DNA from: Pigmentiphaga aceris
GTDB lineage: Bacteria; Pseudomonadota; Gammaproteobacteria; Burkholderiales; Burkholderiaceae_B
Assembly: GCF_008119665.1 (NCBI RefSeq)
Contig: NZ_CP043046.1
Location: 5,518,001 to 5,582,000, forward strand
Reading direction: 5' to 3'
Length of the DNA stretch: 64,000 nt
Made by a program: the position numbers and the translations under genes. Of the stretch, positions 56,367 to 64,000 are shown piece after piece (the stretch's first letter is position 1; every line of letters starts with the position of its first letter). The notes beneath the pieces are model-generated. The model was not told where the DNA came from and ran no database searches. It saw only the letters and a list, made by a program, of their open reading frames with translations.

Positions 56367-57053
56367 ATGGATACGCTTTCCCAGCACGTTACCGACACCT
56401 TGCGCGACTGGGTGTTGCACGGGCGGCTCAGCCCCGGTGCCCGTCTTGAAGAAATTCCGCTTGCAGCCAGCCTGGGCGTATCACGCACGCCAGTACGTGC
56501 TGCACTGGCCACGCTGGGCAACGAAGGCTTGCTGGAATACCAGCCCAAGCGCGGGTACCACGTGCGTACCTACGCGCTGGAAGAAATCGTGGCGGCCTAC
56601 GACGTCCGTGCAGCGCTGGAAGGTTTGGGTGCGCGCCTGGCAGCGCAACGCGGGCTGGACGAGGCGGCAATCGCCACCTTGCGCGCGTGCCTTGCGCAAG
56701 GCGACGACATCCTGAGCAAAGGCGTGTTGCTGCCCGAGGATCACGAGCCGTATCAACACATGAACATGTGCCTGCACAACACCTTGCTGGAAGCGGCTGG
56801 TAACCCGTGGGTGCAGCGCTTTGCGGCGCAGGCGCAGGCCATTCCGTATGCGTCCGATCGCATCGTGCTGTGGGACGTGGCGCATGACGTGATTCTGCGC
56901 TCGCACGGCGATCATCACCGGGTGGTGGACGCCGTGATTGCCCGTGACGCTCCCCGTGCAGAGAGCCTGATGCGCGAGCATGTGTACTATGCCGGCATCA
57001 TTCTGCGGAACAACTACGAAGCCTTGCGGGCGGCAACGCCCCGCGAGGCATGA
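56367..57053 (+). CDS. GntR-family (FCD) transcriptional regulator
   Basis: A 228-residue FadR-type GntR regulator. The winged helix-turn-helix reads [63 protein letters not shown]. An all-helical FCD effector domain follows, with a metal/ligand histidine set ([26 protein letters not shown]). I start it at ATG 56367; ATG 56328 would add 13 residues. It is divergent from the SDR/transporter/FAD-enzyme island, with a TGTATACA palindrome between. queC follows four bases after its stop, which is probably coincidental packing. Confidence 0.9.
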   Translation: MDTLSQHVTDTLRDWVLHGRLSPGARLEEIPLAASLGVSRTPVRAALATLGNEGLLEYQPKRGYHVRTYALEEIVAAYDVRAALEGLGARLAAQRGLDEAAIATLRACLAQGDDILSKGVLLPEDHEPYQHMNMCLHNTLLEAAGNPWVQRFAAQAQAIPYASDRIVLWDVAHDVILRSHGDHHRVVDAVIARDAPRAESLMREHVYYAGIILRNNYEALRAATPREA

Positions 57054-57057
57054 ATCA

Positions 57058-57786
57058 ATGGCTGAACAAAATCGACACGCCCTGGTGCTTTTCTCCGGCG
57101 GCCAGGACTCCACCACCTGCCTTGCGTGGGCACTTGAACGTTATGACCGGGTTGAAACCATCGGCTTCGACTACGGGCAACGTCATCGCGTAGAACTCGA
57201 CCAGCGCAAGGTGGTGCTGGCGCAGGTACGCGCACAATTCCCCGCCTGGGCCGATCGCCTGGGCGAAGATCACATGATCGACCTGGCTGTGCTGGGTCAG
57301 ATCAGCGATACCGCGCTGACCTCAGATGCGGAAATCCGCATGAACGCCGATGGCCTGCCGAACACCTTCGTGCCGGGCCGCAACCTGCTGTTCCTGACGC
57401 TTGCAGCTGCACTGGCCTATCGGCGCGAGCTGAACGTGCTGGTGGGCGGCATGTGCGAAACGGATTTCTCGGGTTACCCGGACTGCCGCGACGACACTAT
57501 CAAGGCCATGCAGGTGGCCATCTCGCTGGGCATGGGCAAGCGCTACACCTTCGAGACCCCGCTGATGTGGATCGACAAGCACGAGACCTGGCAACTGGCC
57601 CAGGACTTGGGCGGCGACGCACTGGTAGAGGTGATCGTTGAACACTCGCACACCTGCTACACCGGCGATCGATCAGAACGTCACGACTGGGGCTACGGCT
57701 GCGGCAAGTGCCCGGCCTGCGTGTTGCGGCGTAACGGCTTTGCGCAATGGCGTGCCGAGCAGGCAAACCTGGAGGCCGCGCAATGA
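57058..57786 (+). CDS. queC: 7-cyano-7-deazaguanine synthase
   Basis: A 242-residue QueC, which makes preQ0 from carboxydeazaguanine and ammonia with ATP. The PP-loop motif is [16 protein letters not shown] and the zinc-binding cysteines are near the C-terminus ([19 protein letters not shown]). The chain is long for the family by only a few residues. It overlaps queE by four bases (ATGA), giving a queC-queE-queD operon. QueF and folE are not in this window. Confidence 0.96.
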   Translation: MAEQNRHALVLFSGGQDSTTCLAWALERYDRVETIGFDYGQRHRVELDQRKVVLAQVRAQFPAWADRLGEDHMIDLAVLGQISDTALTSDAEIRMNADGLPNTFVPGRNLLFLTLAAALAYRRELNVLVGGMCETDFSGYPDCRDDTIKAMQVAISLGMGKRYTFETPLMWIDKHETWQLAQDLGGDALVEVIVEHSHTCYTGDRSERHDWGYGCGKCPACVLRRNGFAQWRAEQANLEAAQ

Positions 57787-58418
57787 CGTATTCCGTGAAG
57801 GAAATGTTCTACACCTTGCAGGGCGAAGGCGCACAGGCCGGTCGCCCGGCCGTGTTCTGCCGCTTTGCCGGCTGCAACCTGTGGACCGGGCGCGAGAAAG
57901 ACCGCGCCAAGGCCATCTGCCAGTTCTGCGACACCGATTTTGTGGGTACCGATGGCACCGGGGGCGGCAAGTTCCGTGACGCCCAGGCGCTGGCTGCTGC
58001 CATCGCAGGCTTCTGGCCGAATGCCGATCACGCCAACCGCTTTGTGGTGCTGACCGGTGGCGAACCGCTGATGCAGGTCGATACCGCCCTGATCGACGCC
58101 TTGCACGCCGAAGGCTTCGTGATTGCCGTGGAAACCAACGGCACCGTGCTGGCCCCTGAAGGTATCGACTGGATCTGCGTCAGCCCGAAAGCGGGGTCGG
58201 AATGGATTCAGCGCAGCGGACACGAGCTGAAAGTGGTGTGGCCGCAACCCGGATTGGACTTCGAAGCCCTGGAAGCGGCGGATTTCACCCACCGCTACCT
58301 GCAACCGATGGACAATATCCTCCGCGCCGACAATACCGAGCTGTGCATCCGCACCTGTATGGCGCGCCCCGCGTGGCGCCTGAGCCTTCAGACGCACAAG
58401 ATCACAGGTATTCGATGA
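57783..58418 (+). CDS. queE: 7-carboxy-7-deazaguanine synthase (radical SAM)
   Basis: A 211-residue QueE. The iron-sulfur cluster motif is the extended form [23 protein letters not shown], with a longer gap between the first cysteine and the CxxC pair than in ordinary radical SAM enzymes. LTGGEPLMQ and VSPKAGSEW follow. It turns 6-carboxytetrahydropterin into carboxydeazaguanine. The N-terminal [23 protein letters not shown] is typical. The stop is shared with the start of queD (ATGATG). Confidence 0.94.
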   Translation: MTYSVKEMFYTLQGEGAQAGRPAVFCRFAGCNLWTGREKDRAKAICQFCDTDFVGTDGTGGGKFRDAQALAAAIAGFWPNADHANRFVVLTGGEPLMQVDTALIDALHAEGFVIAVETNGTVLAPEGIDWICVSPKAGSEWIQRSGHELKVVWPQPGLDFEALEAADFTHRYLQPMDNILRADNTELCIRTCMARPAWRLSLQTHKITGIR

Positions 58419-58789
58419 TGTACGAAGTCAGCCAGCGTTTTTACTTCGACGCTGCCCACACCCTCAACCGCGAGATCGAGACTGCCGGCAGCCGCCGGAT
58501 TCACGGCCACACCTACTGGGCTGAAGTTGCGGTCCGCGGTATTCCCGAGCCGGTCACCGGCATGGTTGTCGACAGCGGCTTGCTGAAGGCGCGATTGCAC
58601 GAGGTCCGCGACCGTCTGGACCACCATCTGCTGGATGAAGTGCCCGACCTGGGCCCGGCTACGCTGGAAAACCTGTGCGCTTTCATCGCACGTGGGCTGG
58701 ATGGTTTCCACCCCGGCCTGGCCACTGTAAAGGTCTGGAGAGAGGCGAACGGCGACAGCTGCACCCTGCACCTGCTGCCGAAGCTTTGA
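58415..58789 (+). CDS. queD: 6-carboxytetrahydropterin synthase QueD-like, without the usual catalytic cysteine
   Basis: A 124-residue PTPS-family protein. The zinc histidines are present in FYFDAAHTL and HGHTYW, and the catalytic DHH dyad region is DRLDHHLLDEVPDLG. The E. coli enzyme has a catalytic cysteine in HKCGRLHGHSF; here the aligned stretch is GSRRIHGHTYW, with no cysteine. The operon queC-queE-queD still strongly supports QueD function. A betaproteobacterial variant with a different acid/base residue is likely. It is the third gene of the operon. Confidence 0.88.
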   Translation: MMYEVSQRFYFDAAHTLNREIETAGSRRIHGHTYWAEVAVRGIPEPVTGMVVDSGLLKARLHEVRDRLDHHLLDEVPDLGPATLENLCAFIARGLDGFHPGLATVKVWREANGDSCTLHLLPKL

Positions 58790-58791
58790 GA

Positions 58792-58817
58792 GGCCTCAAG
58801 GGGCGCTGAGGCCGTTT
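58792..58817 (+). terminator. Terminator after the que operon
   Basis: A 7-bp stem GGCCTCA / TGAGGCC lies right after the queD stop and is followed by GTTTG. The U-run is poor, so termination is probable but not certain. The rest of the gap to 59089 holds the GntR operator and no gene. Confidence 0.5.
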
Positions 58818-59044
58818 GCGCGCGGTCTTCAGCGGTCGTTTACGTCGTTACTTCCGCAGGCCCCTTCGCAGCCGTTAGTCTTGTCGACGACACTCGCTGC
58901 GAGGCTGCTGCGCTGGATGCCAGCCGCGCGTCTGACACAGGCGCGTTTTCAACGGGCTGTGGACATTTCCGCCGTCTTTGGCTGTGGATATCCGCAAACC
59001 CCGATATCTGTCGCACAAACGCATCGCTTCATGCGCGCCGACTG

Positions 59045-59074
59045 ATTCTGTTTTCTGCATACAGAACACAGAAT
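59045..59074. promoter_or_regulatory. 30-bp near-perfect palindrome upstream of a GntR gene
   Basis: The site starts with ATTCTG and ends with CAGAAT, with an inner TTCTG-CATA-CAGAA repeat. It is self-complementary at 26 of 30 positions. It lies 16 bp before the GntR start at 59090, so it probably overlaps the promoter or the start of the leader. Nested half-sites suggest two dimers may bind. Confidence 0.7.
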
Positions 59075-59089
59075 GCTAGGATTGGTGCC

Positions 59090-59815
59090 ATGCACAAAAT
59101 CGATGCCCCCAGCCAACTCCTCGAACGCGTCTATGACGCCATTCTTGACGCCATCTGCACCGGCCTGCTGAAAGCCGGTGAACGGGTGACACAGGAAGGT
59201 CTAGCTGCGCAGCTTGGCGTGTCACGCCAGCCCATCCTGCAAGCCATTCACCTGCTCAAGCGCCAAGGCTTCATCGAAGACAGCGGCCGCAAGGGGGTGG
59301 AAATCAGCGCCATCGATCCGGCGCGGCTGGTGCAGCTGTATCAGATCCGTGCGGCGCTTGATGGGCTGGCGGCGCGTGAGGCGGCAAGCATCGTGGCGCG
59401 TAATGGCGCGGGCGACCTGCGCGAAGCGGGCGATGCACATCTTGCAGCGGGCCAGGCGGCAATCGCCAGCGGATCGGCCGGCGAACTGATCGCCGCCGAC
59501 ATGGCGTTCCATCAGTTCATCTACCAGCGTTCAGGCAATCCGATGATTGCCGACACCACGGCAATCCATTGGCAGCACATTCGCCGGGCGATGGGTGCGC
59601 ATTTGCAAAGCGATGCGGGTACGCCGGAACAAAGCTGGCGCGAACACGCAGAAATTCTGGATGCAGTGATTGCGGGTCAGGCAGAACTGGCCGAGCAACG
59701 CGCGCGCAACCATGCCGAACGTGCGGCAGCGGTGCTGGTGGGAAGGCTGGCCAAACAAGCCGAAGTCGATGCGGCAGAACATCCCCAATCTCTACGGCTG
59801 TCGGCAGAAGGCTGA
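59090..59815 (+). CDS. GntR-family (FCD) transcriptional regulator
   Basis: A 241-residue FadR-type GntR regulator. Its DNA-binding domain is LLERVYDAILDAICTGLLKAGERVTQEGLAAQLGVSRQPILQAIHLLKRQGFIED. The FCD effector domain carries the helix AADMAFHQFIYQRSGNPMIAD with its ligand/metal residues. A 30-bp palindrome precedes it, so it probably autoregulates. The next gene, an AEC exporter on the same strand, could be a target; no other catabolic gene is adjacent. Confidence 0.92.
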   Translation: MHKIDAPSQLLERVYDAILDAICTGLLKAGERVTQEGLAAQLGVSRQPILQAIHLLKRQGFIEDSGRKGVEISAIDPARLVQLYQIRAALDGLAAREAASIVARNGAGDLREAGDAHLAAGQAAIASGSAGELIAADMAFHQFIYQRSGNPMIADTTAIHWQHIRRAMGAHLQSDAGTPEQSWREHAEILDAVIAGQAELAEQRARNHAERAAAVLVGRLAKQAEVDAAEHPQSLRLSAEG

Positions 59816-59969
59816 CCCGGTAACCCGCCAGCCAGAACACGGGTCACCCACTACCGCCCAGCGTGGCAGCTCAGCACCTGAACGCAGGCCGCTGAAAGGT
59901 TTTGCCGAACCATCGGCGGCAGCCGATCTCTGCTGACACCAACGTTTCTTACCCGCACCGACTTTATCC

Positions 59970-60929
59970 ATGTTCGCCCTGCTCAACGTTGCGTTCCCGG
60001 TTTTTGCGCTGATCTTCATCGGCTACGGTTGCCGACGGCGCGGCATTCTGGGGCCGCAGTCCTCGCGCGAACTGAGCCGCTTCGTGATCTACCTGGGCCT
60101 GCCCGCGCTGCTGTTCAATGCGACCTCGTCGCTGGAACCGGCCAACCTGGCCAATGGCAGCTTCATCGCAGCGTTTGCACTCGGCATGGTGGTGACCTTT
60201 CTGATTGCCGGTGCGCTGGCCCGTCGCCGGGGTGCCAACACCATCGACGCCATCATTGAAGGCCTTGGAGCCGCCTACCCGAATGCGGGTTTCATGGGCC
60301 TGCCGATCTGCCTGCTGGCCTTTGGCCAACCCGGCTTGCTGCCCGGCCTGATCGCCACCTTGATGACCGCCTGCGTGCTGTTTGCTGCCGCCATCGTGCT
60401 GATCGAAACGCGGCTGCACGCCGGGGTAAGCGTTCTGCAATCCCTGCGCAAAGTCGGTGGCTCGCTGATCCGCAATCCGATTCTGATCGGCCCAGTGCTG
60501 GGCACCTTGCTGGCCGCCACGGGCTGGCATCTGCCCGACGGCGTGCGGCAGTTGTTCAACCTGCTGGGCGGATCAGCCGGGCCTTGCGCACTGGTGTCGC
60601 TGGGCCTGTTCCTGGCGGAACCGCAAAGCGCTGAACCTGCACCGGGCACCCGTGACGGCGCGCTGCGTGCGGTGGCACCGCTGGTGGGCTTGAAGCTGTT
60701 ATTGCAGCCTGCGGTCACCGGTGTGCTGGTGTACTGGGTGATGCCACAGCCGCCGGTGTGGGCGGCCTGCGCCGTATTGATGAGTGCGCTGCCGATTGGC
60801 ACCGGGCCGTTCATGCTGGCCGAGCTCTACAAGCGGGATGCAACCGCAATGTCGCGGGCGATTCTGGTGTCGACCGTGGTGTCGTTGTTCACGGTGTCGG
60901 CATTGCTGGTGGCGTTGACGGGTCATTGA
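59970..60929 (+). CDS. AEC-family (auxin efflux carrier-like) transporter
   Basis: A 319-residue inner-membrane protein with about ten membrane segments of the AEC family, which exports or takes up organic acids. The N-terminus VAFPVFALIFIGYGCRRRGILG and the middle GAAYPNAGFMGLPICLLAFG are typical; the latter matches the conserved Asn/Gly-rich helix break. It follows the GntR gene by about 150 bp. The last 41 bp overlap the end of the convergent MocR-type gene. Substrate unknown. Confidence 0.88.
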   Translation: MFALLNVAFPVFALIFIGYGCRRRGILGPQSSRELSRFVIYLGLPALLFNATSSLEPANLANGSFIAAFALGMVVTFLIAGALARRRGANTIDAIIEGLGAAYPNAGFMGLPICLLAFGQPGLLPGLIATLMTACVLFAAAIVLIETRLHAGVSVLQSLRKVGGSLIRNPILIGPVLGTLLAATGWHLPDGVRQLFNLLGGSAGPCALVSLGLFLAEPQSAEPAPGTRDGALRAVAPLVGLKLLLQPAVTGVLVYWVMPQPPVWAACAVLMSALPIGTGPFMLAELYKRDATAMSRAILVSTVVSLFTVSALLVALTGH

Positions 60930-62499
60930 TCAAGGGTTCGATCACTTCGGACAAGATGCCAAAGGCCGGGCCGATCTGCGCGTCCGGCACGCAGGCGTAG
61001 CCCAGCAACAAGCCGGTGCGATCCGAGGGGTTCATGTAGTACGGCCGCAGTGGGCGCACTGCAATGCCGCGCGCCAATGCTGCGCGTGCCACCGCCCCAT
61101 CGTCGCTACCAGGCGGCAGATCAACCACCAAATGCAGACCGGCATCGTCGCCGCTGACAGGCAAGGCATTACCGAAGCGCTGCGCCACGGCTTCCTTCAG
61201 CAATTCCCGACGCTGTCCGTACAAGCCGCGCATGCGCCGGATGTGCGAACTCAGATGCCCTTCGAAGATGAAGTCCGCCAGAATCGCCTGCTGCTGCAAC
61301 TGGCCTTCGCGATATAGCTCGGCAGCGCCTTTTGCGAAGGCATCGACCAGGGCATCGGGCACCACCACGTAGCCGATGCGCAGGCCCGGAAACAAGGTCT
61401 TGCTGAAGCTGCCGACGTAGATCACGCGCCCCGCCGTATCCAGACCTTGCAGGCATTCCAATGGCCGACTGCCGTAGCGAAATTCGCTGTCGTAATCGTC
61501 TTCGATGATCCAGCTGCCGTGTTGGCGCGCGTAGTCCAGCCAGGCGCGGCGACGTGCGAGGCTCATCACCATGCCAAGCGGGTACTGGTGAGAAGGGGTC
61601 AACAGGATTAGCGCAGGCGGGGTCTCGCTGTTGGTGCCATGTGAACCATGCGAGCCATTGACGCTATTTGTGCTGTTCGTGCTGCTCATACCACCGGGCA
61701 GGCCGCTGACCGATGACGGCAGCGTCATGCCCTCCCCGTCTGCCGGCCGCGCTTCCAGCTCCAGCCCCAGCGAGCGCAATACGCTGCGTATGCCCCAATA
61801 ACTCGGCTCCTCGATCCACACCCGTTCGCCAGGATCGGCCAGCAAGCGCGCCGCCAGATCGATGGCCTGATGCGCACCCGTGGTGATGACAATCTGTTCA
61901 GGCTGACAGCGCACGCCGCGAGATGTGCGCAGGTGTTCGGCCAACACTTTGCGCAAAGGTCCATGCCCGCCGCTGGGCGCGTAGGTCAGCAAGGACGGGG
62001 CGGGCCGACGCCAGTGCCGATTGCTCAGGCGACTCCAGACGCGCGAAGGGAATTCCGTCACGTCGGGCACACCAGGCATGAAGGCACCCCACTGCGTTGG
62101 CGCGAACCCCACCCCATCCACCAATCGCCGTCCGCGCACCGACAGCGCACGGCCGGGAGCCGGTACCGCGCCATCTGACATAGGCGTTTCACCCGCCAAG
62201 GTTTCCGGCGCGGTGGCGGCCACATAGGTGCCGCTGCCACTGCGTGACGTCACGTACCCCGCCACCGTCAGGTGCGCGTAGACCTCAGTGACGGTGTTGC
62301 GCGCAATGCCGAGTTCCTGCGCCAGCAAGCGCGACGACGGCAGTTTGCTGCCTGCCGCCAGCCGATGCGACAGGATGGCTTCGTGCAAATGGCGCTGCAG
62401 CTGGCGATACACCGGTTCCTCGCCCTGCTTGTCGAGCGACGCGGCCAGCCAGTCGGACAGGGAAGCGGGGCGCAAAGTGGCTCCATCAAATAAACACAA
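60889..62499 (-). CDS. MocR-type regulator (GntR wHTH fused to aminotransferase)
   Basis: A protein of about 536 residues. An N-terminal GntR winged helix (EPVYRQLQRHLHEAILSHRLAAGSKLPSSRLLAQELGIARNTVTEVYAHLTVAGYV) is joined to a fold-type I aminotransferase domain with DDYDSEFRYGS and the PLP-lysine motif VGSFSKTLFPGLRIGYVV. No ATG fits: TTG 62499 is the longest start, TTG 62475 is better placed with GGAG five bases upstream. An inserted Ser/Asn/Gly stretch (SSTNSTNSVNGSHGSHGTNS) breaks the domain near residue 280. Divergent from gabT, so it is likely its GabR/PdxR-like regulator. Confidence 0.9.
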   Translation of the reverse strand: MCLFDGATLRPASLSDWLAASLDKQGEEPVYRQLQRHLHEAILSHRLAAGSKLPSSRLLAQELGIARNTVTEVYAHLTVAGYVTSRSGSGTYVAATAPETLAGETPMSDGAVPAPGRALSVRGRRLVDGVGFAPTQWGAFMPGVPDVTEFPSRVWSRLSNRHWRRPAPSLLTYAPSGGHGPLRKVLAEHLRTSRGVRCQPEQIVITTGAHQAIDLAARLLADPGERVWIEEPSYWGIRSVLRSLGLELEARPADGEGMTLPSSVSGLPGGMSSTNSTNSVNGSHGSHGTNSETPPALILLTPSHQYPLGMVMSLARRRAWLDYARQHGSWIIEDDYDSEFRYGSRPLECLQGLDTAGRVIYVGSFSKTLFPGLRIGYVVVPDALVDAFAKGAAELYREGQLQQQAILADFIFEGHLSSHIRRMRGLYGQRRELLKEAVAQRFGNALPVSGDDAGLHLVVDLPPGSDDGAVARAALARGIAVRPLRPYYMNPSDRTGLLLGYACVPDAQIGPAFGILSEVIEPLINDPSTPPAMPTP

Positions 62500-62538
62500 G
62501 TGGCTCTTAAATATAGAACCATATCTTCATATAGTGGC
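62476..62538. promoter_or_regulatory. Direct repeats AGTGGC in the MocR/gabT divergent promoter
   Basis: AAGTGGCTC occurs twice, at 62475-62483 and 62498-62506, 23 bp apart. A third, partial copy TAGTGGCC lies at 62532-62539. MocR regulators such as GabR bind direct repeats of this kind. The first copy falls inside the coding region if TTG 62499 is the start, but at the start codon if TTG 62475 is used, which favours the latter. Confidence 0.55.
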
Positions 62539-62589
62539 CGTTCTGTCGGCGTATCGCCACAGGAATCCCATTTGCTCAAGGAAGCAACC

Positions 62590-63927
62590 ATGTCCGACAC
62601 CACCCCGCACGCCATGACCGACGAAGCAGCTCTGGAAGTGGCGCCCACAGGCTCCAATGAGTCCTTGCGCGCACGCCGTGCCGCCGCGTTGCCGCGCGGT
62701 GTGGGCGTGATGTGCGACTTCCACGCAGCACGCGCCAACAACGCGGAACTTTGGGATATCGAAGGCAAGCGCTACATCGACTTCGCCGCCGGCATCGCCG
62801 TACTGAACACCGGCCATCGCCACCCGCGCATTATTGAAGCGATCACCCGCCAGCTGGACCGCTTCACCCACACCGCGTTCCAGGTCATCCCTTACGCGTC
62901 CTACATCGAACTGGCAGAGAAGGTGGCCGCACGCGCCCCGATCAGCGGCGACAAGAAAACCGCCTTCTTCACCACCGGTGCCGAAGCCGTTGAAAACGCC
63001 GTGAAGATTGCCCGCGCATCCACCGGTCGTCCGGGCGTGATCGCGTTCACTGGCGCCTTCCACGGCCGCACCATGCTAGGCATGGGCCTGACCGGCAAGG
63101 TCGTCCCGTACAAGGTTGGTTTCGGCCCCTTCCCGGGCGAGATCTATCACGCCCCCTTCCCGAACGCCGTGCATGGCGTGACGACGGAAGACTCGCTGGC
63201 CGCGATTGCCGCCATGTTCAAGAGCGACATCGACCCGGCGCGTGTGGCCGCGTTCATCTTTGAACCCGTCCAAGGCGAAGGCGGCTTCAACCCCGCCCCG
63301 GCTGACTTCGTGCGTGGCTTGCGCAAGCTGGCCGACGAACACGGCATTGTGCTGATCGCCGACGAAGTGCAGACGGGCTTCGCCCGCACCGGCAAGTTCC
63401 TGGCCATGGAACATTACGACGTCGAAGCCGACATCATCACCATCGCCAAGAGCCTGGCAGGCGGCATGCCGCTGTCGGGTGTGGTCGGCCGCGCCAAGAT
63501 CATGGACGCCCCGGCACCGGGCGGCCTGGGCGGCACCTACGCCGGCAACCCACTGGCTGTGGCCTCGGCGCTGGCCGTGCTGGACATCATCGATGAAGAA
63601 AAGCTGGTGGACCGTGCCGTGCGCCTGGGCGACCAGTTGAAGGCTCGCCTGGCTGCTGCGCAAGCCAAGGTGCCGGCCATCGTCGACATCCGTGGCCCGG
63701 GCGCGATGATTGCTGCCGAATTCAACGACCCTGCAACCGGCAAGCCCGATGCAGGCTTCGTGGCCCGCGTGCAGAAGGAAGCGCTGTCGCGCGGCCTGCT
63801 GCTGCTGAGCTGCGGCGTGTACGGCAACGTCGTGCGTTTCCTGTTCCCGCTGACGATTCCGGACGCCGTGTTTGCTGAAGCACTGGACATCCTGGACGTT
63901 GCACTGCTTGAGGCGGCCAAGGGCTGA
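62590..63927 (+). CDS. gabT: 4-aminobutyrate aminotransferase
   Basis: A 445-residue class III aminotransferase that moves the amino group of 4-aminobutyrate to 2-oxoglutarate. The PLP lysine is K287 in IITIAKSLAGGMP, the DEVQTGFARTG motif holds D258, and TTGAEAVENAVKIAR binds phosphate. ATG 62590 (MSDTTPHAM) has AAGGAAG upstream; the frame is open back to 62500. A succinate-semialdehyde dehydrogenase (gabD) is expected nearby but would lie beyond the right edge. Diamine or 5-aminovalerate use is a possible alternative for this family. Confidence 0.93.
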   Translation: MSDTTPHAMTDEAALEVAPTGSNESLRARRAAALPRGVGVMCDFHAARANNAELWDIEGKRYIDFAAGIAVLNTGHRHPRIIEAITRQLDRFTHTAFQVIPYASYIELAEKVAARAPISGDKKTAFFTTGAEAVENAVKIARASTGRPGVIAFTGAFHGRTMLGMGLTGKVVPYKVGFGPFPGEIYHAPFPNAVHGVTTEDSLAAIAAMFKSDIDPARVAAFIFEPVQGEGGFNPAPADFVRGLRKLADEHGIVLIADEVQTGFARTGKFLAMEHYDVEADIITIAKSLAGGMPLSGVVGRAKIMDAPAPGGLGGTYAGNPLAVASALAVLDIIDEEKLVDRAVRLGDQLKARLAAAQAKVPAIVDIRGPGAMIAAEFNDPATGKPDAGFVARVQKEALSRGLLLLSCGVYGNVVRFLFPLTIPDAVFAEALDILDVALLEAAKG

Positions 63928-63930
63928 TCG

Positions 63931-63957
63931 AAAAAAGCGCAGGCCTGATCTGCGCTT
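63931..63957 (-). terminator. Hairpin after gabT, best as a minus-strand terminator
   Basis: An 8-bp stem AAGCGCAG / CTGCGCTT with loop GCCTGAT is preceded by AAAAAA. Read on the minus strand this gives a stem followed by T6, a good terminator, which suggests a minus-strand gene to the right. On the plus strand the U-run is missing. Confidence 0.6.
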
Positions 63958-63976
63958 GATCGATCTACGGATTTAC

Positions 63977-63996
63977 AGCGGCGCTACGGCGCCGCT
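63977..63996. other. GC-rich hairpin at the right edge
   Basis: AGCGGCGC-TACG-GCGCCGCT is a perfect 8-bp stem with a four-base loop, 20 bp after the previous hairpin. Its context is cut by the window, so its role is open; it may be part of a double terminator. Confidence 0.4.
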
Positions 63997-64000
63997 TCAC

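Overview
The window is a GC-rich chromosomal segment of a betaproteobacterium, most likely Burkholderiales and probably Alcaligenaceae-like (Bordetella/Achromobacter/Pusillimonas type). Three things point there: the conserved kdsD-kdsC-lptC-lptA-lptB-rpoN-hpf-ptsN-hprK-rapZ block, the ssb/MFS/uvrA arrangement, and a Bug/TctC-type binding protein. The genus is inference. I saw no rRNA, tRNA, CRISPR array, insertion sequence or intact prophage.

Layout. 1-1400: an unrecognised protein cut by the left edge and a small membrane protein. 1649-7820: a polar amino-acid ABC transporter (binding protein, two permeases, ATPase), an aminotransferase and an RraA-type aldolase on the minus strand, with a divergent LysR regulator. 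7904-13346: a tightly packed minus-strand set of an Old Yellow Enzyme, three NTF2/SnoaL-like proteins and a luciferase-like flavin monooxygenase, with its own divergent LysR regulator. 13600-16552: a small secreted protein, an IclR regulator, an HpcH/HpaI aldolase and an SDR. 16850-21766: ssb, an MFS transporter and uvrA. 21879-28285: a citrate-type transporter, an amidohydrolase, a Bug binding protein, a family III CoA-transferase and a citryl-CoA-lyase-like enzyme, with a divergent IclR regulator. 28406-31690: katE, ompW and a LysR-family remnant.

31908-45872 is housekeeping. It holds Kdo synthesis and LPS export (kdsD, kdsC, lptC, lptA, lptB), sigma-54 with nitrogen-PTS genes (rpoN, hpf, ptsN, hprK, rapZ), rlpA, rsmI, a YraN homologue, a SIS-domain protein, a BON-domain lipoprotein and a TlpA-like thioredoxin. 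A 12-bp tandem repeat lies between rlpA and rsmI.

45971-57053 contains a zinc-ribbon/ribbon-helix-helix protein. After it comes a catabolic island: a branched-chain/hydrophobic amino-acid-type ABC transporter (livF, livG, livM, livH and a binding protein), three SDRs and a flavoprotein related to 3-ketosteroid dehydrogenases, with a divergent GntR/FCD regulator. 57058-58789 is a queC-queE-queD operon for the 7-deazaguanine precursor of queuosine. 59090-63927 holds a GntR regulator behind a near-perfect 30-bp palindrome, an AEC-type exporter, a MocR-type regulator and a divergent gabT.

The recurring theme in the accessory parts is the self-contained catabolic module: transporter, a few enzymes and a divergent regulator, often with a visible palindromic operator. 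Four such modules have no obvious substrate. They are the best candidates for undescribed chemistry.
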